A stretch of DNA of 64,000 bases from Hippopus hippopus (lineage: Eukaryota > Mollusca > Bivalvia > Cardiida > Cardiidae): positions 23,651,558 through 23,715,557 of the forward strand of contig OX328112.1 of NCBI GenBank assembly GCA_946811185.2, read 5' to 3'. Position 1 is the stretch's first letter. Every line of letters starts with the position of its first letter. Shown piece after piece: positions 32,266 to 43,815 of the stretch. A program made the position numbers and the translations under genes. A model generated the notes under the pieces. The model saw only the letters and a program-made list of their open reading frames with translations, did no database searches and was not told the origin of the DNA.

Positions 32266-32631
32266 TTAGTATCTGTGGAATATTTAGAAAATTTGGGGGT
32301 CCATATTCAAAGAAACATTTGGCCAGGAAAACCCTTGGTTGGTATGAAGTCTAATACTTGGCCCTTTTTAACAATTAAGTTAATATCAGCCCCATTCTAA
32401 CTTTTATTCTTCCGAATCGAATTAAACGACGAAGCAAAACTTTGTTCGGGACAAAGTAATTTGTTTCAAAAGGGAACTGTAGATTCAGCTTTCGAACAGA
32501 GTGGACCATGACTAGACTGTAGGCTTGAGTATAATTTTCGTCAATCTCTTTGCAAAGATCGTCTGAGATTGTGATATGAAGTGATTGGGTAATATAGATC
32601 TACTTTTATTGACTATTTTTTTTTTCAGACA

Positions 32632-32713
32632 ATGGAATTGTTCACAGTGAGCGTTCTCATCGCAACGATTATGTGTGGTTTAAGCACCATCGTTGGAACT
32701 GCCGAACTGTCAG
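32632..32713 (+). CDS. Gene B exon 1: signal peptide
   Basis: Starts MELFTVSVLIATIMCGLS, a typical secretion signal. Donor tcag/gtattc in phase 1. Acceptor tttttttttcag ends 3 nt before the ATG, implying a 5' UTR intron as in A, C and D. Confidence 0.82.
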
Positions 32714-32829
32714 GTATTCGACTCTTGCCGACCATAAAATCTGTGTAAAAATATGACCTCTTGAAACAGGGCCTGTAATCACAACCATTTTAAGAACATT
32801 TTCAGTTAAATTCCCAAGATTTTTCTGAG

Positions 32830-32945
32830 TATTACGGTAACACAATTTCTGATTGGCTAAACCAGATGGTTTAGCCAATCAGAAGTTGTGTTACTTTCTA
32901 GAATAAGACTAAAATGCTCCTTAAGAATGGTTCGTGAATACGGGC
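32830..32945. mobile_element. R6 palindromic element
   Basis: Symmetric hairpin gattggctaaaccagatggt and complement; 120 nt past gene B exon 1. Confidence 0.65.
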
Positions 32946-33534
32946 CCAGACTTGCTTCGGACGAGTTAAATGTCGGTGTTGTAAAATGAGCTGAAAACCA
33001 ACATGAATGGTTCATCTCAACATGTGAAATCAAATGCCAATGGGTGGCCATGAATGCATTTGTTTAGCAAAAAGAAATAATGCTCTAGACGAATAATTTT
33101 TGCACGTTCCACAGCGTGTTGAAAGTGATCTTCTTAAAGACCAAAAAAAAAAAAATCTGCTGGTAATATCGTAAAGTTGGGGGAAAAAATCAAAGGTCTG
33201 AAAGTTCTGAAATGCGGATTTGTGCCGGTTAAAGTAAACCGGTATAATGCAGGAAATTAAAGTATGTTTTACATCACAGGCTGACACAGATTGAATTTAT
33301 TTGCTACTCGTTAATTTTCTGCATGACCAACTACCATTCTACCGTATGATTCAGTCTCGAGTTTGACAAAATGGATTTTATGAATCCTTGATTATGTTAT
33401 GAATTGCTTGGTGTAATGCATCACAGAGATGCATTGAATTCCCTCTTTTCCAGAGCGCCCTTCCACTATAATGAAATCTTAAGCAGTAATGAATTTATGA
33501 TGTAAACAAGGGGAGGATATCCAAAATCAATAAA

Positions 33535-33715
33535 ATTGAGCATATATAGAGGATAATCAACTGGTTATGTGTGATATTAAAACTCTGTCACTCGAATTGG
33601 GTTTGATGCGGTTAAAAAAAAACTCGTCCTTCGGACTCGTTTTTCAACCGCATCAAACCCCATTCTGGTGACAGACTTTTAATATCACACACAACCAGTT
33701 GATTATTCTATTCAT
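33535..33715. repeat. Long hairpin
   Basis: gaataatcaactggtt-type arms and aaaccgcatcaaacccc inner arms close on a short loop; an unrelated foldback in gene B intron 1. Confidence 0.7.
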
Positions 33716-33949
33716 TATATTACTAATTCACCCTTTGTTTGCTAATAATTATCAGGAACGGTACATAGGACTTTTCTTTACAAAAACATGATCCATTTTT
33801 GGCAGAAGCAATTGACGCAACAGGTGACGTAACGCTCGAGGGTTCGCGCGTAAGTTACGTCATCTATCTCTCCATTTGAAAGCACGAATTGTTTTGCACC
33901 ACTACAATCTAAAACCAGCCATATGATATTGGAAGAAGAAACAGTTTAC

Positions 33950-34225
33950 TCTTTCCTACATGACAAGTTTAAGCTTCTTCCAAATTAAAAACATCTCCAG
34001 ATGACAAGTACTAAACTGATACAAAAGACATTAGGTCTTCTGATAGAATAGAAAACAATATGGAAAAGGGAGAAAATGCTGGATGGTAGTATTTTCTCGT
34101 TTTTCCACAATATTTTCCAAGAGCTCTCTCCCACAAACTATCTTCTTTTCTCGAAATGTTTTCAAAGATTTCTCCAACAAGGTCGTTAACTCAGGATTGT
34201 TAGGAAAGACTGTGCCGAAAATCTT
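33950..34225. mobile_element. R3 MITE
   Basis: Diverged, with a small insertion. Confidence 0.5.
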
Positions 34226-34796
34226 ATCACTGTGCTACTGTTTACTAAAGATGTTTGAAGCAGAGACAGAAACATTAGATTGTGAGCTATACAGGAAAAA
34301 TAGTAGTTCCGACAAACATTCTAACACTATATCATCACTAGTAATGATACCATATCATCACTAGTGATGTTATTCACTGTGAAAAACTGAAAAAATAATA
34401 CACTGAGAAATCCAAGTAATTCACTGATAGGAATGTAATAAAATGAGATAAATGCATGTTGTGTGTTGAACGCAAAGACCATGGTACTTGGGAACAACAA
34501 CGAAAATTGCACAAAATAATAGGGGCCTACACGTCAAAATGGATTACAAAAGTATGCAATGGTATACCGCTGTATGCATTTGCATCACATATTAAAATAA
34601 TTAGTTATCACCAAAAGCTTGGTAAAAGGTACAACAATGAAGTTAATTCGCCATTTTCTTAAAATTGTGTAGTGTTCTTTTGTAAACCATAGTAGTTATT
34701 ATTCGTAAATAGTATTCGTAGTTACTATTTCTTATTACGATGGTCATTGCGTTCAAACCTCGGCATTCGATCTTATAAAACACGCGAAACAATTTG

Positions 34797-35325
34797 AGCC
34801 ATGCTCTATGTGAAAAGGAGGCTAAATGAATCTGCAAAAAGTATCGACCTATGTCAGCCTGCACAGTCCGCAGGCAGCTATGGGTTGAAACATTTTGCTT
34901 TTTTTGTAAATTTTCTTCTTGTCAAAGGACAATTTTACCTCAGGATTCAGTTGGACAAAATGGTCTGCAACAAGCGAAAAGGGGCATTCGGACATTTGCG
35001 TAAAGCGTCGTCTTGAATCAGCCTGCGCAGTCCGCGCGGGCTAATCCGAGACGGCACTTTACGACTACACTAGATTTTGTCCTACATTGGACTTGTGCAA
35101 AACAGAAAATTACATAAAAACGGAAACTGTCGTTCCGGATTAGCCTGCGCAGACTGCACAGGCTGATCCGAAACGACACTTTACGCAAATGTCCGAATGC
35201 CCCTTTTCGCGTGTTGCAGGCCAAATGGATGTTATCGATCTATAATTATGTGATGACTTGAATGGTATAATACATCACTGAGATTCATTAAACTCCCCTC
35301 TTGCTAGAGCATGGCTTATTTATAA
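34797..35325. mobile_element. R2 MITE split by an R1 insertion
   Basis: Left part 34797-34961 and right part 35223-35325, separated by a complete R1. Confidence 0.75.
34962..35222. mobile_element. R1 MITE inserted inside an R2 element
   Basis: Full R1 copy. R2 sequence breaks at acaaaat and resumes after 35222 with aaatggat, leaving AAAT on both sides. R2 continues to about 35325. In intron 1 of gene B. Confidence 0.83.
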
Positions 35326-35372
35326 CAGTGTATCGTGTCCAGTGATTTTTTTTCGTTATTTGTCTTCAAAAG

Positions 35373-35462
35373 GCGCCAAACGTATGCTTTTCGATCCCCC
35401 ACCATCGCAGGGCTGTCAGCAGTGCTACGAATGTGGATGTCATCCAGGAATGTGTGCTGGTC
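35373..35462 (+). CDS. Gene B exon 2: CxxCYxCxCx4C module
   Basis: 90 bp, phase 1-1; acceptor tgtcttcaaaag, donor ggtc/gtaagt. Encodes CQQCYECGCHPGMC with the family spacing. An R11/GA-repeat element starts about 10-30 nt downstream. Confidence 0.85.
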
Positions 35463-35479
35463 GTAAGTCTTAAAAATAC

Positions 35480-35491
35480 ATACTTACAGCT

Positions 35492-35556
<65 letters not shown>

Positions 35557-35850
35557 TGTTAAACCTGAAAGTGTGTACAATGGCTCAGCTAGTTACCAAT
35601 ACAGATACATGGTGTAAGGGATAGAAAAACAAAAGAGATTTGTCCTCATTTGAAACCGGAAACGACAACATCGATCGCTAGGAAGGCTTCCAAAACATGA
35701 AATGCATTTTCTATCCGTCGTAATATATGCAATCTTGCACCCATCAGGAGCAACATTTGGCATGAAGATACAATAATTACTATAGTTTCATAAAATAAGG
35801 ATGAAACGGCTTAAAACTGGCTGAAAACGTGTATAGATGTACATGTATCT
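35480..35850. mobile_element. R11 element with (GA)n
   Basis: Begins tacagctagagaga, (GA)n at 35492-35554, then tttgaaaccggaaacgacaa and tgcattttctatccgtcgta. Related to 62770-63010, 27290-27530, 17930-18125 and, inverted, 18670-18900. Confidence 0.6.
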
Positions 35851-36284
35851 TTAAATGCTTATCTTTGTCTGTTCTCTTTTCTCTTTATAACATAACATAA
35901 AATTCAAATCGTATAACATGACATACATATAACATAAAACATATATATTTAGAGCAAACAAAAGATAAATACACGTTAAAGTGGAAAGCTTAGATTGTTC
36001 TCAATGGAAGACTTGATATTATATTGTAAATTTTTATAATGTTTTTTTTTCTCTTTTTTTTTTCAAACAATAAATACCACGATGGCATGCAACAATCATA
36101 ATACAAACTATTATTTCCGAAACCTTTTGTTTTATTTTCTTTTTCATATAAAACGGTATGTTTCATTTGAAGGTCTGAATACTTTTACACCACCGCTTTG
36201 AATAGAATCGATTTCAAAATTATTTCGGGATCATCCATGGTAAGGTGGTTAAAGTGCTTGATTTGCTATCTAGATGTTTCCAGC

Positions 36285-36440
36285 AAAGCATGACTCAAGG
36301 ATCTTTTGCGGACAAAGTAGATCCAAGTCAGACAACACAGAACGATAAGTAGATATCAGTAAGTATCTTTGAAATAGCAACATTGGGTATTTACTATTGG
36401 CTTTAAAATATCATCTAACATATTTAGTAGGTTTGAGGCT
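36285..36440. mobile_element. R4 hairpin element, diverged
   Basis: Core partly lost; in gene B intron 2. Confidence 0.45.
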
Positions 36441-36611
36441 GATGTGCACATCACTACAGAGCCTTACACGGGTAAATCTGGGAAATGTATCTCGAGCCCA
36501 TATGAAATAATGTAACTACTGTCAAACAGACTAAACGATTGCACGAACCTTATAGGTATGAGGTATGAGCAGTTCAGACGATTCTCAAATCTTTCACCTC
36601 TTTTGTTTCAG

Positions 36612-36677
36612 TAATGGGCCCACCACATCCTCCAGCGATGGATTGCAGTCAGTTTCTACATGACATGAATTGCCAAG
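36612..36677 (+). CDS. Gene B exon 3: short Cx8C exon
   Basis: 66 bp, phase 1-1; acceptor tttgtttcag, donor caag/gtgaga. Encodes MDCSQFLHDMNCQ, closely matching the gene C end TLHNLNCQ. One codon shorter than in A, C and D. Confidence 0.85.
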
Positions 36678-36736
36678 GTGAGACTCGAGGTTTTTTAAAT
36701 TCCTGAACTATACATCTATCCAGATGAAACGCACAA

Positions 36737-37020
36737 GCCATGCTCTTGCAACAGGGGGGTTTAATGCATCTCTGTGATGTACAATACCAAGCAACTTATC
36801 ATTTAATTATGGATCCATAAAATCCATTTTGTATAAAAACCAATTGAATCATGAGGTACACTGGCCTTATGATTTGCAGAAAATTGACCAATAACAAAAA
36901 GTTTCGACTCAGGTCAGCCTGCGCGGACTGCGCAGGCTGGCCTGAGTCGAGACTTTTTGCTGAAGTCGATGCTTTATGCAGAAGTATAAAACCCTCTTTT
37001 CTCAAAGCATGGAGCACATA
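36737..37020. mobile_element. R2 MITE
   Basis: Well-preserved copy about 60 nt downstream of gene B exon 3. Confidence 0.72.
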
Positions 37021-37525
37021 TTCGTTAAATATTGTTAAAAGTATCTGAATGTAAATTTGTGACGATACGTTTCATAGGCACTAGCAAAAGGTCAAATACA
37101 CGTGTGGTCTAGGATATATCGCAATTTATTGCTTAGAGGAACAGTGCTCGTTATGCAGTGAAAAATCAATCAATTGTCCTTCTCTGTGAGTAGGTGATGC
37201 TTTAAGGTCTTCCACTTAAAGTGTATTAAAAGATGAGCAAACTGCATTGCAATGAACTTAAATATTACAAAATGGTTTTTAATGGTTAGAAAATGGTTTT
37301 AATTGTTATAAATTGGTTTTTAATGGTTAGAAATGGTAAATAGTTTTGCCAAACTCTGAAACATTGATTACTGACGTGGTATATAACCATCATGTAGAAG
37401 ATTTTTCCCGTTGTGTGAGAAGACAAATTTGACGAAAATTAATTTCTTTTATAACGAGTTTAAGTTCCGATGGGGACTTTTTTTTATCGTAAATTGCGCC
37501 GGGGACCTTTGGCCTCTACTTGCAG

Positions 37526-37721
37526 CACCGTTTCACCAAGATGGCGGCTGGGGCCAGTGGGCTTCTTGGGGCCCTTGTAACGGAAAATGTGGAAGTTTCG
37601 CCATGAGAGAGAGATTGCGCGTATGTGACAGTCCTGTCCCTCAAAACTGTGGTCGAGGTTGCCAGGGCAACTATCATGAAATTGACACCACTTGCACCCC
37701 CTTCAAATTGCAGCACTATAG
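37526..37721 (+). CDS. Gene B exon 4: TSR with +1 frameshift near its 3' end
   Basis: 196 bp; acceptor ctacttgcag, donor atag/gtaaca. Encodes FHQDGGWGQWASWGPC, CNGKC, Arg layer RERLRVC, NC, GC and TC: six cysteines rather than the seven of A and C. The reading frame runs into TAA at 37723-37725 across the donor. The extra base is best placed at TT 37708-37709. Confidence 0.9.
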
Positions 37722-37735
37722 GTAACACTTAATCT

Positions 37736-38250
37736 GAGTCATGCTTTGTGAAAAAAGGGTTTTAAACGCATTTGAGCCATGCTCTGGCAAAAGGGGGCTT
37801 AATGCATCTCCGTGATTCATGATACCAAGCAAGTCATCACAGACTTATGGATCCATAATGTCCACTTTTTTGTAAAAAACGACTTAATCACGAGGTAGAC
37901 TGGTCCTTGGATATACCGAAAATTGATCAATAGCGAAAAGTTTCGGCCCAGGTCAGCCTGCGCAGTCCGCGCAGGCTGACCTGGGTCGATACTTTTCGCA
38001 GATGCATTAAGCCCCCTTTTCACAGAACATGGCTCATTTGCAAATAGTATCGATGTCCACGCAGGCTGACCTCGGACGAAACCTTTTGCTTATGGTAAAT
38101 TTTCTGTATGTCCAAGGACCATTCTACTACAGGATTCAGTAACTTGTTATACAAAATGGATTTCATGGATCCACAATCGTGTGATGACTTGTTTGGTATA
38201 ATGGATCACGGAGATACATTAAAACTCTTTTTGCCAGAGCATGGCCAAGT
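37736..38250. mobile_element. R2 MITEs in tandem
   Basis: A fragment near 37736, a full copy about 37766-38037 and a half copy to about 38250, starting 15 nt past the gene B TSR exon. Confidence 0.7.
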
Positions 38251-38482
38251 TTGATCATATCATTCCGGCTCTTGTCTTTGAATGTGATTATAGCTAGTAC
38301 TTCAGTCTTATCACGACGACGCCTCACTTATTTATGCCTTTTCTGGGTTTCATCAGTACTAGACTTGGGTCTTGCCCTTGGATACTCTCATATATCCTGT
38401 GTCATCAGCGAGAACAGATCCCAGGCTTTCATGAGTACAATTCCGACAAAAGCAGCGGCTGTATTCTGTTTATTGTAAACAT

Positions 38483-38795
38483 ATTGCCAAGTAATTCTGT
38501 TTTTACGACCTCAAAGTCAGAAGGTGATTAAAAATATCGCGGGAACAGGAGAAAGTACTGGTAATCTGATGCATTTTCCCCTTTCCCCACAATGATTTCT
38601 TGCCTTTCAAAGACAATTTCACCAGATGAGCCAGTCGTATGGAAGTGCTTTTATTGTGAAAAAGCCTTGATTTCTGTCGTCTGCTGAACAGTTTAAACCA
38701 AGAGCAAAGCTGGTTACCAACATGTTTTCCCTTTACAAACAATGCTTTTTAAAATATTCTGCCCTTAACATTCGGGATTGTTGATAAAGGTTAAA
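38483..38795. mobile_element. R3 MITE remnants
   Basis: Two overlapping diverged arms in gene B intron 4. Confidence 0.5.
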
Positions 38796-38896
38796 CTTCG
38801 ATTCATGATAATTATTTATATTCTACAAGGATTTTTTTTTAAAAAACCCGGTAGCTGCAAATCCGTTTCAGACGGTAATCTGTAATTGTCCCGTTT

Positions 38897-39003
38897 TCAG
38901 TTATATCGCGGCAGTCAGTGCACATATCCATACTTCTCTGGAGTTTCCTTTACCAGGACTTCGCACAATATTCTTTCCAAGCCACTAGCTGCTTTCCCAC
39001 TCA
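38897..39003 (-). mobile_element. R5 SINE fragment
   Basis: About 100 bp of body, 40 nt upstream of gene B exon 5. Confidence 0.65.
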
Positions 39004-39043
39004 GTATTCTAGGGCATAAAAAATACTATTGTCTTTTCAACAG

Positions 39044-39166
39044 CCGCTTCTACCGCGTTCACAGCTGTATCAAGTCAAACACCATCTACATCAACAGTTT
39101 CAACATTGTCTGCAACGCTGAAAACCAATTTTCCAATTGTCAGTTCAACAATGTCAACCCCAACAG
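39044..39166 (+). CDS. Gene B exon 5: Ser/Thr-rich linker
   Basis: 123 bp, phase 1-1 in the expected frame; acceptor gtcttttcaacag, donor acag/gtatta. Encodes a Ser/Thr/Ala-rich stretch (TPSTSTVSTLSATL is part). Shortest linker of the family. The third frame is also open, so the exon could be read out of frame after the exon 4 shift. A SINE fragment ends about 40 nt upstream. Confidence 0.78.
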
Positions 39167-39308
39167 GTATTATAAATTGCAAGTATTCTAAACTATAGCC
39201 CACTCGATTAACTTAAGATATCTCACGATACAAATTTTCTTAAGACAACTTGAAAAAGTACTTGTAAAAGTAAAATATAGTTAAACAACATAAACCTGCA
39301 AGGCACTA

Positions 39309-39385
39309 CTGCCTTTTCAACGGCCCCATCCAACGTGCTTACATCTGAATTAAATCAAGCACAATCCACAACAACATTATTAGTT
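39309..39385 (+). pseudogene. Decayed duplicate of gene B linker exon 5
   Basis: The segment following ccttttcaac aligns with the start of exon 5 (gccccatccaacg against gccgcttctaccg), still Ser/Thr/Gln-rich, but the acceptor AG has become GG. The 3' part is replaced by repeat R10. Looks like an internal exon duplication that lost splicing. Confidence 0.6.
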
Positions 39386-39470
39386 GTACGGTCAGGTGGC
39401 AGGGGACTTGGAAACTTGTTCACGGCTGTGGTGAATCATGTCGCCCCGAGCCGAAGGCGGGTCCGAATTC
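39382..39470 (+). mobile_element. R10 single unit
   Basis: Single copy fused to the decayed linker exon of gene B. Confidence 0.65.
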
Positions 39471-39630
39471 ACCAACCATTCTTAAGAACGTTCTCTGTCT
39501 TATTCTCCCGAATCTTCTACATTTGAAAGTAAAACAGGTTCTGATTGGCTAAACCAAATGAAACTTAGAAAATTCTTGAAAATTAGACAAAGAATATTCA
39601 TAAGAATGATTGGTGAATACGAATCCAGAT
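39470..39630. mobile_element. R6 palindromic element
   Basis: One arm shortened; follows R10 in gene B intron 5. Confidence 0.55.
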
Positions 39631-39799
39631 GTGACGTCATTGTACTCATTTGAATACTATCCTACATAATTGATGCGTGTTATTGATCATGTGGCATTTC
39701 CACAAACCTTTGCAATATTATGGCGCGAAATCTAAAAATAGCGTGAGAAGCCGTTTATCCTGTGAATGGCTTGCCTGATGGATTTGTTAACTAAATATG

Positions 39800-40050
39800 T
39801 AAACCATGTTCTGTGAAAAGAGAATGTAATGCATCTGCAAAAACTGCCGACCCGGGTCAGCCTGCGCGAGCTGAGCCGAAACCTTTTGCTGTTTGTAAAT
39901 TTATAAATTTTCTGCAAGTCCGAGGACCACAACACCTCAGGATTCAGCTGGTTGTAAGACAACATGGATTTTATAGATCCATGATTCTGTGATGGCTTGC
40001 TTGGCATGACGGGTCACGGAGAGGTGTTACATCCTCTTTTGCCATAACTC
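39800..40050. mobile_element. R2 MITE
   Basis: Diverged copy; one arm of the central palindrome is shortened. Intron 5 of gene B. Confidence 0.6.
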
Positions 40051-40058
40051 ATTGCTAA

Positions 40059-40090
<32 letters not shown>
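40059..40090. repeat. (GT)n microsatellite
   Basis: Dinucleotide run in gene B intron 5. Confidence 0.9.
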
Positions 40091-40093
<3 letters not shown>

Positions 40094-41046
40094 ACCACGT
40101 CCTAGCACTTGCACTCTGTTCTCTCTGTTTTCTCTCCCCCAATCAATTCACCTCGCTAAATGACTGTATTTCGTTTCTACAAAGTCTATACCATGGGTGA
40201 GTTTCTCTCCCCCTGTCCTTCACTACCAACCTCATCTCCTTTTTCATTTCCTTCTTCTCTCTCTCTCCCTTGCTAATAGAGTCTAAGCCTAAAAAGAACT
40301 GTACAGCTTATTTTATAACAAAAAGAAAATAATAATTAACTATCAACATTACATTCTAAAAAAAGAATGGATAATAATTATAATTATAACTCATAGTAAG
40401 AGGTGACTCACCAAACTTCTGTTGCGAAGCCAATTTAAGAATGAATATTCCCAGAATACACAAATACTATCACTAGAATTTATCAATGAAACTCTTTATC
40501 CATGCAATAAAATAACATCCACAATTGTAAATCAGCTAAGATTCAACCATAAAAGGCACACAATTTTGACGTACGTCTATTAAAAACAACATAATTCAAG
40601 TCGCACGTTTGGCACGTGAAACAACAAAATACATATTTTAATGACGGTGTATAATTTTCGATAATCCAGTACAAACACCCATCCATTCACATGAATTTTT
40701 TTATGCTTGTTCTACTTTTCCCCACTCATCTAATCTTTCGTATCATCTAGAATTATGTCTAAGTTTCCCCGATTCGTTCAAGAACCTAATTTAATATCGA
40801 TCATTATTTTTTTTTTCTCTCTTCTTCTTGTTTTTATGTCACATGACAACAGATCTGATTATTTTAGCAAATGTATATTATACTGTAATTCTTATACAAC
40901 TTGTGACGGTTTTGAGAATAAAATGTTATTTATGTTTTATGTTATATAAACCTTTTGTTGAGTTTGGAGGGATGAAACAATCTCATTAGCCCGTTTCATA
41001 TCGTGCACCGGTATTTTACTGTGTCTCAGAGATTTTTACATTTCAG

Positions 41047-41216
41047 CTTTTCTCACGTGTGACAAATTCTGCGCGTTAGATGCGCTTGCTATAGGACAGC
41101 AAATAACAGACCCAAATTCACGTTTTTGTCCCGACAATACTCAACAAAGTAGCGAGGCTCTGGTAGCCCAGTGTTGTGGATTTGTCTCCAGCCGACATCT
41201 TGGAATGGGACCAAAT
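41047..41216 (+). CDS. Gene B exon 6: C-x3-C-x18-C-x14-CC module
   Basis: 170 bp, phase 1 to 0; acceptor tttacatttcag, donor aat/gtacgt. Encodes CDKFC, RFCPD and AQCCG with exactly the family spacing. Confidence 0.87.
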
Positions 41217-41233
41217 GTACGTAATGTTGGTGA

Positions 41234-41352
41234 TTAACTCTTTGCCAGAAGAGAAAATTTTAGACTTGTCTAAATTGAAAGCATTTGCATATGATAAATT
41301 CAGTGTAGCTCAAATAATTGGAAATTGTCTTTGGAAGGTTAGAAAAAACATT
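41234..41352. mobile_element. R3 left half
   Basis: Starts 18 nt past the gene B exon 6 donor. Confidence 0.55.
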
Positions 41353-41507
41353 GTGTGAAAAAGAGAATATTGTGGCAAAAGGAGGAGTGGCTTATTCAGT
41401 TTGTCTCCACATAGGCGCAGCGAGTACAAAGAAAATAAAAGTTAGATTAACGTTTTTCGTGACTATTATCCGCACTGTTTCCCTCATACCTAACCAAACC
41501 TTTAATC

Positions 41508-41818
41508 GTTTATTGATTGATTGTATGGTGTTTAATGCCGTTTTCATCATTATTTTGGTTATATCACGGCGGCAAGTACACCTATCCATGCTTTTCTGGA
41601 ATTTTTGTCACCAGTACTTCGTACAATATTCTTTCCAGGCCACTAGGTGCTTTCCCACATAAAAAATCGTAGAGAAAATGATCAGAAGAGAGAGAGGAAT
41701 GAATCCTAGCACAATCACGATCATCAATCCCCGGAAAGAAATTGGCCGAGCTTTGGATTCGAACCAGCGACCCCCACAAGTCCTGTACGCTTCCGACTGT
41801 GCTACATGGGCTCGGCTT
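41508..41818 (-). mobile_element. R5 tRNA-derived SINE
   Basis: Diverged full-length copy; B box slightly altered. In the gene B intron between exons 6 and 7. Confidence 0.75.
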
Positions 41819-41849
41819 GATCATTTCAATAATTCGCTTGATCTGTAGA

Positions 41850-42072
41850 ATTAACCCTTTACCATATGACAAAACTTTGGACTCTCCCAAATCGAAAGCA
41901 TCTGCAAATCAAATGAGACTTAATGACAAGATTTGTCTTTGAAAAGATTGAAAACATTATGAGAAAAGGAGAAAATGCTGGTCACCAGCATTTTCTCCTT
42001 TTCTCACAATGTTTTCAAAAGGCTTCTTCTTCATGGTCCTTAAAACTCGGGATTGTGTGATTTAGGGTTAAT
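41850..42072. mobile_element. R3 MITE
   Basis: Well-preserved palindrome; ends 30 nt before gene B exon 7. Confidence 0.7.
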
Positions 42073-42101
42073 TTTGACACATTCATAATTTAACGTGACA
42101 G

Positions 42102-42227
42102 GTTATGGCAGACTGTGACTCGATCCCAAAGTACAGTCCCGTAGCTTCGTTTGCGCAAGGAAAACTACAGCCTGGTAGTGAAGGAATTTTCATCAAATGT
42201 CTTCAACAACCGGAGTATGGCATTGAG
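42102..42227 (+). CDS. Gene B exon 7: CDSIPxYxPVASF module
   Basis: 126 bp, phase 0-0; acceptor taacgtgacag, donor gag/gtgaga. Encodes DCDSIPKYSPVASF and GIFIKC. An R3 repeat ends about 30 nt upstream and R8 begins about 6 nt past the donor. Confidence 0.88.
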
Positions 42228-42232
42228 GTGAG

Positions 42233-43580
42233 ATATATAGGATCTGACATGAGTTGGCTTTTGAGATACAAATTTTATTAAACGAGTCAGGGAAAATGTT
42301 AATAAGCGAGCCTTCTGCGACATTTTTCTTGACGATTTTAATAAAATTTTAACACAAACACAACGAGTGTAAGATTCTTTTTATCACATAACGATATTTC
42401 TCAAAATATAGATCAGAAGATGCGAAACCATTCTATAGATGAACCCGCAGTAATATCCATAAAAACCATTCACTTCTATGAAATACGTACAAAGTGACGT
42501 CAAAAATGATGTCACACAATTGTGATATCAAACGTGTATAAGATAGGAAAATTCGTAATGGGTATATTACACTAAAAACAAAGGCGATCATGTGAAAAAT
42601 ATAGGATCTGACATGAGTTGGAGTTTGAGATAAAATTTTATTAAACGACTCTAGAGAAAATGTTATTAAGCGATTCTTTGGCGAGCTTAATAACATTTTT
42701 TCTTTACGAGTTAAATAAAATTTGTCTTCAAACGCCATCGAATGTCAGGTTGTTTTTATATCACATAACGATAGTTCACAAATTATAGATCAGAAGATGC
42801 GAAACCATCCATAGATGCACCCCCGGTAATATCGATAAAACCCATTCACTTCTACGAAATACGTAAAAAATGACGTCAAAATGAAGTCACACGATTGTGA
42901 TATCAAACGTGTATAAGATAAGAAAATTCGTAATGGGTATATTACACTGAAAACAAGGGAGGTTATGTGATAAATGACTATCTTTTCTTTATCAAAATTT
43001 TGAATCTTGGTGGAAAAATGTGTCGTTTTCGCTCACAGTGTAGGTCAGAACTTGGCGGCTGCATAGAAGACAAAACCTCCCGAAATAATATTATTATGTA
43101 GAACAGACGAGTATTTTGTCTTTCTTTTTTTGTCACGTGACGAAATTCATATGAGGAATTTCATCTGTTTTGTTTTTAAAAAAGTTATCTGTGTACGAGT
43201 ATAGTTTATCACATAACCTCCCTTGTTTCCAGTGTAATATACCCATCACGAATTTTCTTATCTTATACACGTTTAATATCACAATTGTGTGACGTCATTT
43301 TCGACGTCATTTTGCACTTATTTCATAGAGGTGAATGGGTTTTATGGACCTGATATTACCGCCAGTGGGACTATAGGTGATTTTGCATCTTCTAATTTGT
43401 GAAACATCGTTATGTGATAAAAAGAATCTGACATTCGTTGGCGTTTGAAGTAAAATTTCATTAAACTCGTCTAGAATAAATGTTATTAAGCTCGCCAAGG
43501 CTCGCTTAATAACATTTTATCTTGACTCGTTTAATAAATTTTTATCTCAAACACCAACTCATGTCAGATCCTATATATAT
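42233..43580. mobile_element. R8: large foldback element with long inverted repeats
   Basis: Begins tataggatctgacatgagtt and ends with its complement. Left side carries two tandem units of about 365 bp (42239 and 42601); right side (about 43200-43575) carries one inverted unit. Middle about 43000-43200 is unique. Fills gene B intron 7. Confidence 0.72.
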
Positions 43581-43815
43581 TATTCATTTTTGCAACAGGC
43601 AATTATTCTCACGATCAATTTGTTCTCACAAATGGCAACTTCTGTAAAGATCTATTCATGATGTAAATGCTCTGCATTTAATTTACATAAGTGTTCGTTT
43701 TAAGTGAGAAAGTCATATTGATATAATAGAGTTGCATATATCTTTTTACATTCATCATTATAAAATCCTTTTCGGGGTGTCCACAAATGGTCTGCATATA
43801 TATTCTGTTTTTTAG

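Noticed and set aside
34962..35222. Repeated palindromes resembling a CRISPR or satellite array
   Set aside because: Copies are dispersed, with terminal inverted repeats and a target duplication; they are MITEs.
38886..39191. 101-codon plus-strand frame over the gene B linker exon
   Set aside because: It runs through a SINE fragment and is a different frame from the phase-1 Ser/Thr frame expected from paralogues. Could only be read after the exon 4 frameshift.
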